NCBI RefSeq assembly: GCF_013155545.1 | Contig: NZ_JABJVV010000004.1 | Location: 186,001-250,000 of the forward strand | Direction of reading: 5' to 3' | From: Caenimonas soli | GTDB taxonomy: Bacteria; Pseudomonadota; Gammaproteobacteria; Burkholderiales; Burkholderiaceae_C | DNA length: 64,000 nt | In this document: in pieces, positions 11,432 through 19,393 of the stretch | Layout of the letters: every line of letters starts with the position of its first letter | Position numbering within the stretch: position 1 is the first letter of the stretch | Notes under the pieces: model-generated | Told to the model about the DNA's origin: nothing | Seen by the model: only the letters and a program-made list of their open reading frames with translations | Databases searched by the model: none | Position numbers and translations under genes: made by a program

Positions 11432-12756
11432 GCCGGCGCCAGCAAGTCATGGCGGAACAACATTTCCGCCGCATTCTTTATCACTTCAAAAGACAGCCCG
11501 GACCGCTCGGCGATATCGAGCAGGCTGAAGCTTCCATCCGATAGATTCAGGACCCACAACATGGCCATCTCCAGTTGCTTGATGTTGTTGCCGCCCATGA
11601 CACTGTAAAGGCCGCGCTTGCCCAATTGGGGTTCGCACTTCGGATTCCGGTTGACGTAACTGCGGTTGTGCTCGAGCACGTCGAACACCGAGAGAATCGT
11701 CGCCAAAGACTCGGCCAGCGCTCCCGGATCGACGAAGCCCAGATCGTCCGCGGACGTGTGGTACTGCGGAAATTGGCCGTGGTGGCTGCGCATCAGGCAA
11801 CCGACGGCCAGGTTGAATCCAGGCGAGCAGTACTGCCGCTCGTCATAGCCGTAGGGAGAAAATTCCACGGTGGTGTGGCCGCTTCCGGAGTGCTTGAGGA
11901 TGTGCTCCACAGCGAGATCGATCTCCGCATTGCCGCGGCGGCTCTTCTTGTAAGTGAAGTTGCCGCGGTCGCCGATGCAGGTGAGGACCAGGCCGTGCGC
12001 AATCGCACGGGCGCGATCTTCATTCAAGCTGAGCCAGGTGATCGAGCCGATGGTCCCCGGGATGAACAGGAACCGGTACGAATAGCGCAGCGGCACCTGG
12101 CTCAGGTGTTGGGCCAGGAAAGTGGCGACCGCCACCCCCGAAAGATTGTCGTTGCACAGGGAAGGGTGGCAGGCGTGGCAGGAAACAAGCACTTCCTGCG
12201 CCGAGGCGCCTTTCAGCAGGCATTCGCCGTAGGTCAGGTGCCCGTCTTGCAGCGTGGAATCGATGCAAACCTCGTATTCGTCCTCGGCCATTTCCTCCAG
12301 CTGGCGGTGGGGCAGGCAGAAGCCCCAATCCTCCTTGTAATAGGAAGTGCGATACGGGATCAGATCCGGCTGATCGGGCAGGGTGTGCAGATGGGGCCGC
12401 AGCTGGGCCAGCGACATCTGGCCCCGGACGGGCACGCTGTAGTTCATCACGTGCAGGTTGTGGCGGCGAAAGTCGATGACTCGTTCGCCGCTCGAACTCT
12501 TCACATAAGCCTCGCGGATATTCCATTCGCGAGGCACGGTCCAGTCGAACACCTGGGTGCCGCTGGGCACTTCATGCATTTCGAGCGGGATCTCTTTTCC
12601 GACCCGCGCCAGTGTCTGGCGAAGGCCGTCGCCGGTGATGCTGCGGCATATCGGATAAAGCTCACGTATCAGCGCATGGATGGCGGGGCCGATCGCCTGC
12701 GGGTCGAGCGCGGCTCGAAGCTGGGCGAGATCGGTGGTCGGCATGTCGGTCGGCAA
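11428..12756 (-). CDS. DUF4910-type, M28-like metallo-aminohydrolase of polysaccharide loci
   Basis: 442 residues, no signal peptide. The sequence VSCHACHPSLCNDNLSGVAV (residues 191-210) resembles the zinc-binding His...Asp block of M28 peptidases (H197 and D203 as likely ligands). A later YHTSADDL supplies another likely histidine ligand. The M28 acid pair is replaced by PGTIGSITWL, as usual in this family. A C-terminal winged-helix-like segment follows. Such proteins occur in surface-polysaccharide clusters, but no reaction is firmly established to my knowledge. Here it overlaps the SDR gene and lies 2 bases after the RmlC-like gene. Confidence 0.75.
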   Translation of the reverse strand: MPTDMPTTDLAQLRAALDPQAIGPAIHALIRELYPICRSITGDGLRQTLARVGKEIPLEMHEVPSGTQVFDWTVPREWNIREAYVKSSSGERVIDFRRHNLHVMNYSVPVRGQMSLAQLRPHLHTLPDQPDLIPYRTSYYKEDWGFCLPHRQLEEMAEDEYEVCIDSTLQDGHLTYGECLLKGASAQEVLVSCHACHPSLCNDNLSGVAVATFLAQHLSQVPLRYSYRFLFIPGTIGSITWLSLNEDRARAIAHGLVLTCIGDRGNFTYKKSRRGNAEIDLAVEHILKHSGSGHTTVEFSPYGYDERQYCSPGFNLAVGCLMRSHHGQFPQYHTSADDLGFVDPGALAESLATILSVFDVLEHNRSYVNRNPKCEPQLGKRGLYSVMGGNNIKQLEMAMLWVLNLSDGSFSLLDIAERSGLSFEVIKNAAEMLFRHDLLAPA

Positions 12757-12758
12757 GG

Positions 12759-13289
12759 TCAGCCGGTGAAGTCAGGATAGGTCCGGTCGCGGTCCAGCAT
12801 CACCGGGTCGGCGATCATCCACTTGATGCCGAACGCCGGATCGTCGTAGCGAACCCCGCGCGCATGATCCGGTGAATAGAACTGCGACATCTGGTAGAAG
12901 ATTTCGGTGTTGTCTTCGAGCGTTTGAAAGCCGTGCGCAAAACCCTCGGGCACATACATCATCCGGTAGTTGGCGGCGCTCAGCACTTCGCCCACATGCT
13001 GCTTGTAGGTAGGCGAGTCGCGCCTCAAGTCGATGATGACGTCGTACGCAGCGCCGGCGGTGCAGCGAACCAGCTTGGCTTCTTCGAACGGGGCCGCCGC
13101 GTAGTGCATGCCGCGCAGCGTTCCCTTCAGCCGGTTGAACGAAATATTGCACTGCGCGATGGCGGGGTTCAGGCCGTGGGCCAGGAACTCCTCCTGGCAC
13201 CAGGAACGAGCGAAAAAGCCGCGCTCGTCGTCGCGTCTTTCCAGTTCGAGAATGAAGGCGCCCTTCAGCCTGGTCTCGGTGAAGATCAT
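12759..13289 (-). CDS. dTDP-4-dehydrorhamnose 3,5-epimerase-like (RmlC fold) sugar epimerase
   Basis: 176 residues from the ATG that overlaps the methyltransferase stop by 4 bases; longer in-frame starts would run through that gene. The RmlC signature is clear: LRGMHY with catalytic H62, YVPEGFAHGF, and a conserved tyrosine in FYSPDHARG (Y138). RmlC-type enzymes epimerise C3 and/or C5 of 4-keto-6-deoxy nucleotide sugars. No rmlA, rmlB or rmlD is seen here, so it may act on a CDP-activated 4-keto sugar and be specific for one carbon. Confidence 0.88.
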   Translation of the reverse strand: MIFTETRLKGAFILELERRDDERGFFARSWCQEEFLAHGLNPAIAQCNISFNRLKGTLRGMHYAAAPFEEAKLVRCTAGAAYDVIIDLRRDSPTYKQHVGEVLSAANYRMMYVPEGFAHGFQTLEDNTEIFYQMSQFYSPDHARGVRYDDPAFGIKWMIADPVMLDRDRTYPDFTG

Positions 13290-14542
13290 GGCAAGACCTC
13301 CACCTCGGGGATGGGCACTACCAGTTTTCCGCCCCATTCGCGGATGTAGGACAACTGTTCCCGGATCTCGTTCTTCAGGTTCCAGGGCAGGATCAGGACG
13401 TAATCGGGCCGGGTCTCGCGAATCTTTTCCGGGGGAAAGATCGGGATGCGGGTGCCGGGAAGAAACTTGCCGTGCTTGTAGGGGTTGCGGTCCACCGTGT
13501 AGTCCAGGAAGTCGGTGCGGATGGCGCAATAGTTGAGGAGGGTGTTGCCCTTGCCCGGGGCGCCGTAGCCGGCGATCGACTTGCCGGCCTGCTTGGCTTC
13601 GATCAGGAAGGCCAGGATCTTTCGTTTGGTTTCCTTGACCCGCTCGTCGAAGGAAAAATAGGTTTCTAGCCGGGTGAATCCGGCTCTCTCTTCCCGGTCC
13701 GCCAGTTCCCGGACGCGATCGGTCACCGGGTGCGAGAGGTCTTCAGCGTGCCTGGCATACACCCGCAACGAGCCACCGTGGGTAGCGAGCTCCTCCACAT
13801 CGAAAACCGCGAGGCCGAACCTGGCCAGGATCTTCATCGTGGTGAGGAAAGAGAAGTAGGAAAAGTGTTCGTGGTAGATGGTGTCGAACTGGTTACCTTC
13901 CATCAACCGCATCAGGTGGGGAAACTCCAGCGTGATCACGCCTTGGGGTATGAGCAGTGTCTTCATGCCCTCGACGAAGCTGCAGATGTCCGGAACCTGC
14001 GCGAGCACGTTGTTCCCGACGATCAGGTCGGCTCGGGTACCGTCGCTCACCATCTCGGCCGCCATCTCCCGGCCGAAAAATCTCACCAGCGTGGGGATGC
14101 CTTTCCTGGTCGCCTCCCTGGCGACATTCGCGGCCGGCTCGATGCCCAGCACCGGGACGCCTTGCTCCATGAAGTATTGCAGCAGGTAGCCGTCATTGCT
14201 GGCCAGTTCCACCGCCAGGCTGCGCTCGCCCAATTGGAAGCGCTTGACCATCAGCTCCGTGTAGGCCTTGGCATGGGCCAGCCAGCTGTCCGAATAGGAA
14301 GAGAAGTAGGCGTATTCGGTGAAGATGTGTTCCGGGCTGATGTATTCCTGCAGCTGCACCAGAAAGCAGTGTTCGCACACGAACACATGCAGCGGATAGA
14401 AAGCCTCCATCTGGTTCAACTGGTCCGCCGGCAAGAAGCTTTCGCAGGGCGGCGACATGCCCAGATCGGTGAACGTGTGGCGCAAGGCCGAGCCGCAGAA
14501 GCGGCACGAAGCGGCCCGGGCTGAATTTGCGGCGAGGGACAT
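13286..14542 (-). CDS. Class I SAM-dependent C-methyltransferase of deoxysugar type
   Basis: 418 residues with the three-part layout of sugar C-methyltransferases (TylC3/NovU type). An N-terminal zinc-binding region has CRFC and CEHC, a central SAM-binding domain contains VELASNDGYLLQYF, and a C-terminal domain has GAPGKGNTLLNYC. These enzymes add a branch methyl to C3 (or C5) of 4-keto nucleotide sugars before epimerisation, which fits the RmlC-like gene immediately downstream. It is the first gene of the minus half-operon. Its promoter probably lies in 14543-14700, where two GTCCTAC motifs occur. Confidence 0.85.
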   Translation of the reverse strand: MSLAANSARAASCRFCGSALRHTFTDLGMSPPCESFLPADQLNQMEAFYPLHVFVCEHCFLVQLQEYISPEHIFTEYAYFSSYSDSWLAHAKAYTELMVKRFQLGERSLAVELASNDGYLLQYFMEQGVPVLGIEPAANVAREATRKGIPTLVRFFGREMAAEMVSDGTRADLIVGNNVLAQVPDICSFVEGMKTLLIPQGVITLEFPHLMRLMEGNQFDTIYHEHFSYFSFLTTMKILARFGLAVFDVEELATHGGSLRVYARHAEDLSHPVTDRVRELADREERAGFTRLETYFSFDERVKETKRKILAFLIEAKQAGKSIAGYGAPGKGNTLLNYCAIRTDFLDYTVDRNPYKHGKFLPGTRIPIFPPEKIRETRPDYVLILPWNLKNEIREQLSYIREWGGKLVVPIPEVEVLP

Positions 14543-14618
14543 GACCGAATACTCTCGTCAATATCAGAGTCACATTTTGTGGGCGATATCCTCGGTCACC
14601 ATGGGACTGTTCTCCCGA

Positions 14619-14652
14619 TTTTGTCCTACACATATGCGAATCCGTCCTACAG
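14619..14652. promoter_or_regulatory. Pair of GTCCTAC motifs 21 bp apart
   Basis: TTTTGTCCTACA (14619-14630) and CCGTCCTACAG (14642-14652) carry GTCCTAC exactly 21 bp (two helical turns) apart, in the divergent region between the methyltransferase and a small plus-strand gene. A third TTTTGTCCTAC is at 4171-4181 in the gyrA/ompA divergent region. The spacing fits a regulator binding one face of DNA, but no known factor is assigned. Confidence 0.35.
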
Positions 14653-14735
14653 CGTCGAGTTCGCACTGGCCCTAGATTGTGCGTGAGGCGGCAGCGCCGC
14701 CTTCATGTCCCAAGCATGTGTCCACAGGATGAGCT

Positions 14736-14918
14736 ATGCATCAATCGCCGCAAAAAAAACTTGCGAACCGCCGCGAAAAATACTCCGAGTTCGACCCCAC
14801 GGATACCGACGCCGATCGCCGGCCGTATCGCCCAAGCCAACCGAAGGCCCGCAAGTTCGCCCTGCGCGACGAACCCTGGCGTGAGTCGCGCTCGGAGCGC
14901 AATCACAGCGAAAACTAG
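14736..14918 (+). CDS. Small hydrophilic protein of unknown function
   Basis: 60 residues, not recognised. It is rich in Arg, Lys, Asp, Glu and Ser, has no hydrophobic stretch and no Cys, and is probably disordered. GGATGAG six bases upstream of the ATG is a plausible ribosome site. It sits between the divergent methyltransferase and rsuA (53 bases downstream), co-directional with rsuA, and may share its transcript. The downstream rsuA spacing is the only contextual support, so it could be a chance frame. Confidence 0.45.
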   Translation: MHQSPQKKLANRREKYSEFDPTDTDADRRPYRPSQPKARKFALRDEPWRESRSERNHSEN

Positions 14919-14971
14919 CCTGCGCCCCTTCTCGCGCGCTGCCCCTGGTGCGGCGCTGAGATACTCGGGGC

Positions 14972-15694
14972 ATGCAACTGCAGGACATTCTGTTTTCCCA
15001 GGGGTTTGGAACCCGCCGCGTTTGCGCCGGCCTGATCCAGCAAGGCCGCGTGAGCGTGGACAGGCAGCCGGTGACGGATGCCGCCGCGGAGTTCGAGGCG
15101 GCCGGCTTGCGCTTTGCCGTCGGCGGGGTGGAGTGGGAGTACCACGAAAAGGCGTATCTCCTGCTGCACAAGCCCGCAGGAACCGAGTGTTCGCGCAAGC
15201 CCTCGGCTTACCCCAGCATCTACACCTTGCTGCCACCGCCGCTGCGCCAGCGTCCCCAGAAGGCCGCTACGCAGGGGGTCCAGGCGGTGGGCCGCCTGGA
15301 CCAGGACACGACCGGCATGCTGCTCCTCACCGACGACGGGCAGTTCATCCACCGGATGAGCTCGCCGCGCCATCACGTGCCCAAGGTCTACGAGGTGACC
15401 GCCAAGCATGCGGTCGACGAGCGCCAGATCGGCCGCTTGCTCGAAGGCGTCGTCCTCGATGATGACCCCCGGCTGGTGCGGGCGGCCGCCTGCGAACTTG
15501 CCGGGGAGCGGCTGCTTCGCCTCACCCTGACCGAAGGCAAGTACCACCAGGTCAAACGGATGATCGCGGCCGTGGGCAACCGGGTCGAGGGGCTGCATCG
15601 CTCGCGCATCGGCGGCCTGGCGCTTCCTGCGGATCTCGCGCCGGGCCAGTGGCGCTGGTTGTCCCCCGCCGATCTGGCCCTGCTGGAGCCCTGA
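14972..15694 (+). CDS. rsuA: 16S rRNA pseudouridine synthase, RsuA family
   Basis: 240 residues. A short S4-like RNA-binding segment (about 1-45) precedes the catalytic domain. The catalytic aspartate D110 lies in GRLDQDTTGMLLLTDDG, and KYHQVKRMIAAVGNRV is the second family motif. RsuA isomerises U516 of 16S rRNA; assignment to RsuA rather than RluB/E/F rests on length and the S4 start. The stop codon abuts the stop of the convergent hydrolase within the palindrome CCCTGATCAGGG (15689-15700). Confidence 0.87.
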   Translation: MQLQDILFSQGFGTRRVCAGLIQQGRVSVDRQPVTDAAAEFEAAGLRFAVGGVEWEYHEKAYLLLHKPAGTECSRKPSAYPSIYTLLPPPLRQRPQKAATQGVQAVGRLDQDTTGMLLLTDDGQFIHRMSSPRHHVPKVYEVTAKHAVDERQIGRLLEGVVLDDDPRLVRAAACELAGERLLRLTLTEGKYHQVKRMIAAVGNRVEGLHRSRIGGLALPADLAPGQWRWLSPADLALLEP

Positions 15695-16468
15695 TCAGGG
15701 CAGTTTCGCCAGGAACTCCACGATTCGCTGATTCACCCGGTCCGGCTGGTCGCGATGCGGGGAATGGCCGCACTGCGGCAGGACCAGCCGGGAGAACGGG
15801 CCGCGCGTCGGCTCGATGTCGTCGATCTGTTGCAGCGATCCGTAGGGATCGTCCTCGCCCTGGATGGCCAGGATCGGGGCCTGGATGTGGCGGCACTCGG
15901 ACCGGATATCGAAGAGGCGAAAGCCGGGGCTGAGCCAGATGTCGTTCCACTGCCAGAACGCGCAGTCCACGTCGGCGTGATAGCGCTTCAGGCGCTCCCG
16001 AAGGTCGCCGGATTCATAGGCTTCGCGTGCCTGCGCGATGGCTTGCACCGACCGGTCTTCCACGATGACGTGCGGCGCCATGACCACGCAGGCGGTCACG
16101 GGCAGATGGCTGGCGTGTAACAAGGCGATGGTGCCGCCGTCCGAATGGCCCAGCAGCAGCGGGCTTTCGATATCCAGCGCCTCGAGCAACGCCGGCAGCA
16201 CGTCCACGGCCTCGCGGTGCATGTAATCGGGCCCCAGGCGGCCGGCTCCCCGCACGTCGGGAATGTTTTCCGACTGGCCATAGCCCCGGCGCGAATAGAC
16301 GACGCCCGCGCGCCCGGTGGCGGCACAGACCTGGGCGGGCCAGTCGCGCCACATGGCCACCGACCCCAGGCCCTCGTGCAGAAAAATAATTGGTGCCAGG
16401 CGTCGGCCGGCAGAGGCTGCCAAGCGTTGAACCTCGAGTCCGGCGCCGTTGACCTTCATCAAATCCAT
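15695..16468 (-). CDS. Alpha/beta hydrolase
   Basis: 257 residues of the alpha/beta-hydrolase fold. The oxyanion element is LHEGLGS, the nucleophile elbow is GHSDGG with S109, and GEDDPYG and CGHSPH provide the acid and histidine of the triad. No signal peptide is seen, so it is cytoplasmic. The substrate is unknown. It ends tail-to-tail with rsuA with no spacer, and its start is divergent from the YVTN-propeller gene. Confidence 0.85.
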   Translation of the reverse strand: MDLMKVNGAGLEVQRLAASAGRRLAPIIFLHEGLGSVAMWRDWPAQVCAATGRAGVVYSRRGYGQSENIPDVRGAGRLGPDYMHREAVDVLPALLEALDIESPLLLGHSDGGTIALLHASHLPVTACVVMAPHVIVEDRSVQAIAQAREAYESGDLRERLKRYHADVDCAFWQWNDIWLSPGFRLFDIRSECRHIQAPILAIQGEDDPYGSLQQIDDIEPTRGPFSRLVLPQCGHSPHRDQPDRVNQRIVEFLAKLP

Positions 16469-16535
16469 CGGGGGATATTACGGGAACGGCGAAGCCCGCC
16501 GGATACACTCTTATGTTCCCCTGGAAGCGTCTTTT

Positions 16536-17519
16536 GTGAACTTTCTATCGCGTTGCCTCGTCCTTTTGCCGGCGGCATTCTTTGCCGCCGTTTCTTTTGC
16601 GGAGGGCGCGGGCGCGCCCCCGATCTTCGTACTGAACTCCCTGGATGGCAGCGTCAGCGTGGTGGACCCCCTGAACTGGAAGGAGGTCAAGCGCCTGCCT
16701 ACCGGCAAGGAACCGCATCACCTGTACATGACGCCCGACGAGAAGTCCGTCATCGTGGCCAACGCGCTGGCCGACTCGCTGACGTTCATCGATCCCCGCA
16801 CGGCGGAGATCCAGCGCACGGTGCGGGGCGTACTCGATCCCTACCATCTGCGCTTTTCGCCCGACATGAAGTGGCTGGTGATTGCCGGCAACCGTCTCAA
16901 TCACGTCGATATCTATCGCTGGGACGGCAAGGAGGCGCAGCTGGCCAAGCGCATCGCCACAGCCAAGACTCCCAGCCACATCTGGATCGACGGCAAGAGC
17001 ACGACCGCTTTCGTGAGCATGCAGGACAGCGACGAACTGGTGGCGCTGGACCTGGCAAGCCAAGCGCTGACGTGGCGCGTGAAGACCGGCCCGATGCCTG
17101 CCGACGTGTTCGGAACGCCCGACGGCAAGAACTTGCTGGTCGGCATGACCGGCGGCGATTCGGTCGAGGTGTATGACGTGAGCGGCAAGGAAGCCAAGCT
17201 TGCCAAGAAGATCAAGACCGGCGCGGGCGCCCATGCATTTCGCGCTGTGGGCGACGGCCGGCATGTGTACGTGACCAACCGCGTTGCCAACACCATCGGC
17301 AAGATCGACCTGCAGACGCTGGCGCTGGTCGACACCTTCCCCGCGCCGGGCGGACCCGACTGCATCGAGGTACTGGCCGGCGGCAAGCTGCTTTTGGTGA
17401 CCTCGCGCTGGGCCAAGAAACTCACCCTGATCGACATCGAGACGAAGAAGATCGTCGGGCAGGTCAAGGTAGGAAAGTCTCCCCATGGCGTCTGGACGCT
17501 GGCGCACGCGCCTCGCTGA
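16536..17519 (+). CDS. Exported YVTN/YncE-type beta-propeller protein
   Basis: 327 residues from a GTG preceded by GGAAG. A longer frame has no ribosome site and would bury the signal peptide. Residues 1-22 are a Sec signal (cleavage near SFA-EG). The mature part is built from repeated propeller blades such as PIFVLNSLDGSVSVVDP and HVYVTNRVANTIGKIDL. Such periplasmic propellers are scaffolds or binding proteins, and the ligand is unknown. The gene overlaps the next one (polysaccharide deacetylase) by 35 bases, so the two are probably translated together. Confidence 0.85.
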   Translation: MNFLSRCLVLLPAAFFAAVSFAEGAGAPPIFVLNSLDGSVSVVDPLNWKEVKRLPTGKEPHHLYMTPDEKSVIVANALADSLTFIDPRTAEIQRTVRGVLDPYHLRFSPDMKWLVIAGNRLNHVDIYRWDGKEAQLAKRIATAKTPSHIWIDGKSTTAFVSMQDSDELVALDLASQALTWRVKTGPMPADVFGTPDGKNLLVGMTGGDSVEVYDVSGKEAKLAKKIKTGAGAHAFRAVGDGRHVYVTNRVANTIGKIDLQTLALVDTFPAPGGPDCIEVLAGGKLLLVTSRWAKKLTLIDIETKKIVGQVKVGKSPHGVWTLAHAPR

Positions 17520-18297
17520 GGCCAGCCGGCTGACGCTGGCCGCGGTCGCGCTCTTGACGGGCCCGGCCGTGGCCCTGGCATGCGACAGGCCCGTGTACCT
17601 CACGCTGGACACCGGGCACATGGAAGTGGCGCCCTTGATCGCGGAAGTGCTGGCGCGCCAGCAGGTGAAGGTCACCTTCTTCGCCGCGAACGAGCGAACC
17701 AAGACCGGCGACGGCAGCCTGGGATCCCACTGGGCGCCCTGGTGGAAGGCCCGCGCGGCCGAAGGGCATGAGTTCGCTTCGCACACCTGGGATCACGTCT
17801 ATTGGCGCGGCGACCTGCCGGGGACGCCGCCGCGATTTCGCGTGCGTGCAACGGCCGGTCCCAACGAGGGGCGCGACTTCGTCTGGACGGCGGCGCAATA
17901 CTGCGGACAGATCGAGAAGGCGGCACAGCGTCTGCAAGAAGTGACGGGAAAGCGGCCGCTGCCCCTGTTTCGCGCGCCCGGCGGCAAGACCTCGCCTGCG
18001 TTCCTGCAGGCCACCAAAGCCTGTGGGTACGAACACGTGGCCTGGTCGCCCGCCGGATTCCTGGGCGACGAGTTGCCCAGTGAGACGGCCAGCAACGAAG
18101 CATTGCTGAAGAAGGCGCTGCGCGACGTTCGAAGCGGCGACATCCTCCTGGCCCATCTGGGAATCTGGTCGCGTAAGGACCCCTGGGCGCCGGCGGTGCT
18201 CGAGCCACTCATCGTAGGCCTGAAGCAAAAGGGGTTCTGCTTCTCGACCTTGCGCGATCACCCGGCTTACCGGGACTGGATCGCCAACGCGCGCTGA
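17485..18297 (+). CDS. Exported polysaccharide deacetylase (NodB homology) family protein
   Basis: 270 residues with a signal peptide ending near ALA-CD (residue 32). The NodB motifs are LTLDTGH (39-45), SHTWDH (H100 and H104, metal ligands) and RAPGG. Motif 1 is normally TFDDG; here the second Asp, usually a metal ligand, is Thr, and a His follows the Gly. The protein would act on a periplasmic or cell-wall glycan, or may bind without deacetylating. It overlaps the propeller gene by 35 bases and is followed by the desaturase-like gene after 2 bases. Confidence 0.85.
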   Translation: MASGRWRTRLAEASRLTLAAVALLTGPAVALACDRPVYLTLDTGHMEVAPLIAEVLARQQVKVTFFAANERTKTGDGSLGSHWAPWWKARAAEGHEFASHTWDHVYWRGDLPGTPPRFRVRATAGPNEGRDFVWTAAQYCGQIEKAAQRLQEVTGKRPLPLFRAPGGKTSPAFLQATKACGYEHVAWSPAGFLGDELPSETASNEALLKKALRDVRSGDILLAHLGIWSRKDPWAPAVLEPLIVGLKQKGFCFSTLRDHPAYRDWIANAR

Positions 18298-18299
18298 CC

Positions 18300-19283
18300 A
18301 TGGACTGGATCGAAGACGCTTTTTCCTGGGTGCAGCAGTGGCTGTTCGAAACGCTCATGCAGCCGGCGATGTTCGCGCTGGGCCTGGGCCATTTGCTCGA
18401 GGACGGCTACGCTGCAAGCGGCTGGCTGCTGGTGGGGCTGATCCAGATCGCCATCCTGGTCGCCGTGATCGGCCCCCTGCAGCGCTGGCGGCCGGTGGAG
18501 CCCGTGAGCGACCGCGCCACCATCCGCACGGACGTGCTGTACACCCTTGTCCATCGGCTCGGCCTGTTCCGCGTGGCCTTGTTCTTTGTCGTCGATCCCT
18601 GGTTCGACGAGCTGTTCGGCATGGTGCGGGTGGCGGGCTTCGGCACATTCCATCTCGACCAGTTGTGGCCTGGTGTTACCGACAACGCGCTGGTGAGCTT
18701 CGCCATCTACCTGGTCGTGTTCGATTTCGTGGATTACTGGATGCACCGGGCGCAGCATGGCCTGAACTGGTGGTGGAGCCTGCACTCGCTGCACCACGCG
18801 CAGCGCCAGATGACGATGTGGAGCGACAACCGCAATCACCTGCTCGACGACCTGCTGCGCGACAGCCTGCTCGTGTTGCTGGCGCAGCTGATAGGCGTTG
18901 CGCCCGGGCAGTTCGTGGCCATCGTCGCCGTCACCCAGCTGAGCGAAAGCCTGCAGCACGCCAACCTCCGGTTGTGGTTCGGGCGGGTGGGCGAGCGGCT
19001 GTGGATCAGCCCGCGCTTTCACCGCCTGCATCACAGCATCGGCATCGGCCACGAGAGCGGTGAAACCGGCCCGGTGATCGTGCAAGGGCGCAGCCCCGCG
19101 CTCGGCGGGCACAACTTTGGCGTGCTGTTTCCCTGGTGGGACATGCTGTTCGGCACAGGCAACTTCGAGCAGCGCTACGACCCCACGGGGGTGCGCGACC
19201 AGGTCGAACAGGGGCGCGACTATGGGCGCGGCTTCTGGTCGCAGCAAGGGCTGGGACTCAAGCGCCTGTTCGGCAAGGGATAG
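18300..19283 (+). CDS. Sterol desaturase / fatty acid hydroxylase family membrane protein
   Basis: 327 residues with several membrane segments (about 40-62, 85-100, 130-147, 190-215). The di-iron histidine clusters are HRAQH (149-153), HSLHH (162-166) and HRLHH (241-245). The family inserts oxygen or double bonds into lipid chains at the inner membrane using a non-haem di-iron centre. In bacteria without sterols it more likely modifies fatty acids, carotenoids or hopanoids. The gene follows the deacetylase by 2 bases in one run, suggesting an envelope-related function. Confidence 0.88.
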   Translation: MDWIEDAFSWVQQWLFETLMQPAMFALGLGHLLEDGYAASGWLLVGLIQIAILVAVIGPLQRWRPVEPVSDRATIRTDVLYTLVHRLGLFRVALFFVVDPWFDELFGMVRVAGFGTFHLDQLWPGVTDNALVSFAIYLVVFDFVDYWMHRAQHGLNWWWSLHSLHHAQRQMTMWSDNRNHLLDDLLRDSLLVLLAQLIGVAPGQFVAIVAVTQLSESLQHANLRLWFGRVGERLWISPRFHRLHHSIGIGHESGETGPVIVQGRSPALGGHNFGVLFPWWDMLFGTGNFEQRYDPTGVRDQVEQGRDYGRGFWSQQGLGLKRLFGKG

Positions 19284-19340
19284 CCGCGTACGCGCTATGC
19301 TGCGCGGATGATCGCAGTGCAGAACCGCTTCAAGCAAGAT

Positions 19341-19393
19341 CACGCCCCCTCGGGGGGCAGTGCAGCCGCCTTGGCGGCAAACGTGGGGGCCCA
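19341..19393. repeat. REP-like GC-rich palindromic element
   Basis: CGCCCCCTCGGGGGGC is followed by GCCGCCTTGGCGGC and then GTGGGGGCC. The outer CGCCCCC and GTGGGGG pair around two inner hairpins. I recall similar cassettes scattered between Comamonadaceae genes. Only this one copy is obvious in the window, so genome-wide repetition is an inference. Confidence 0.5.
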
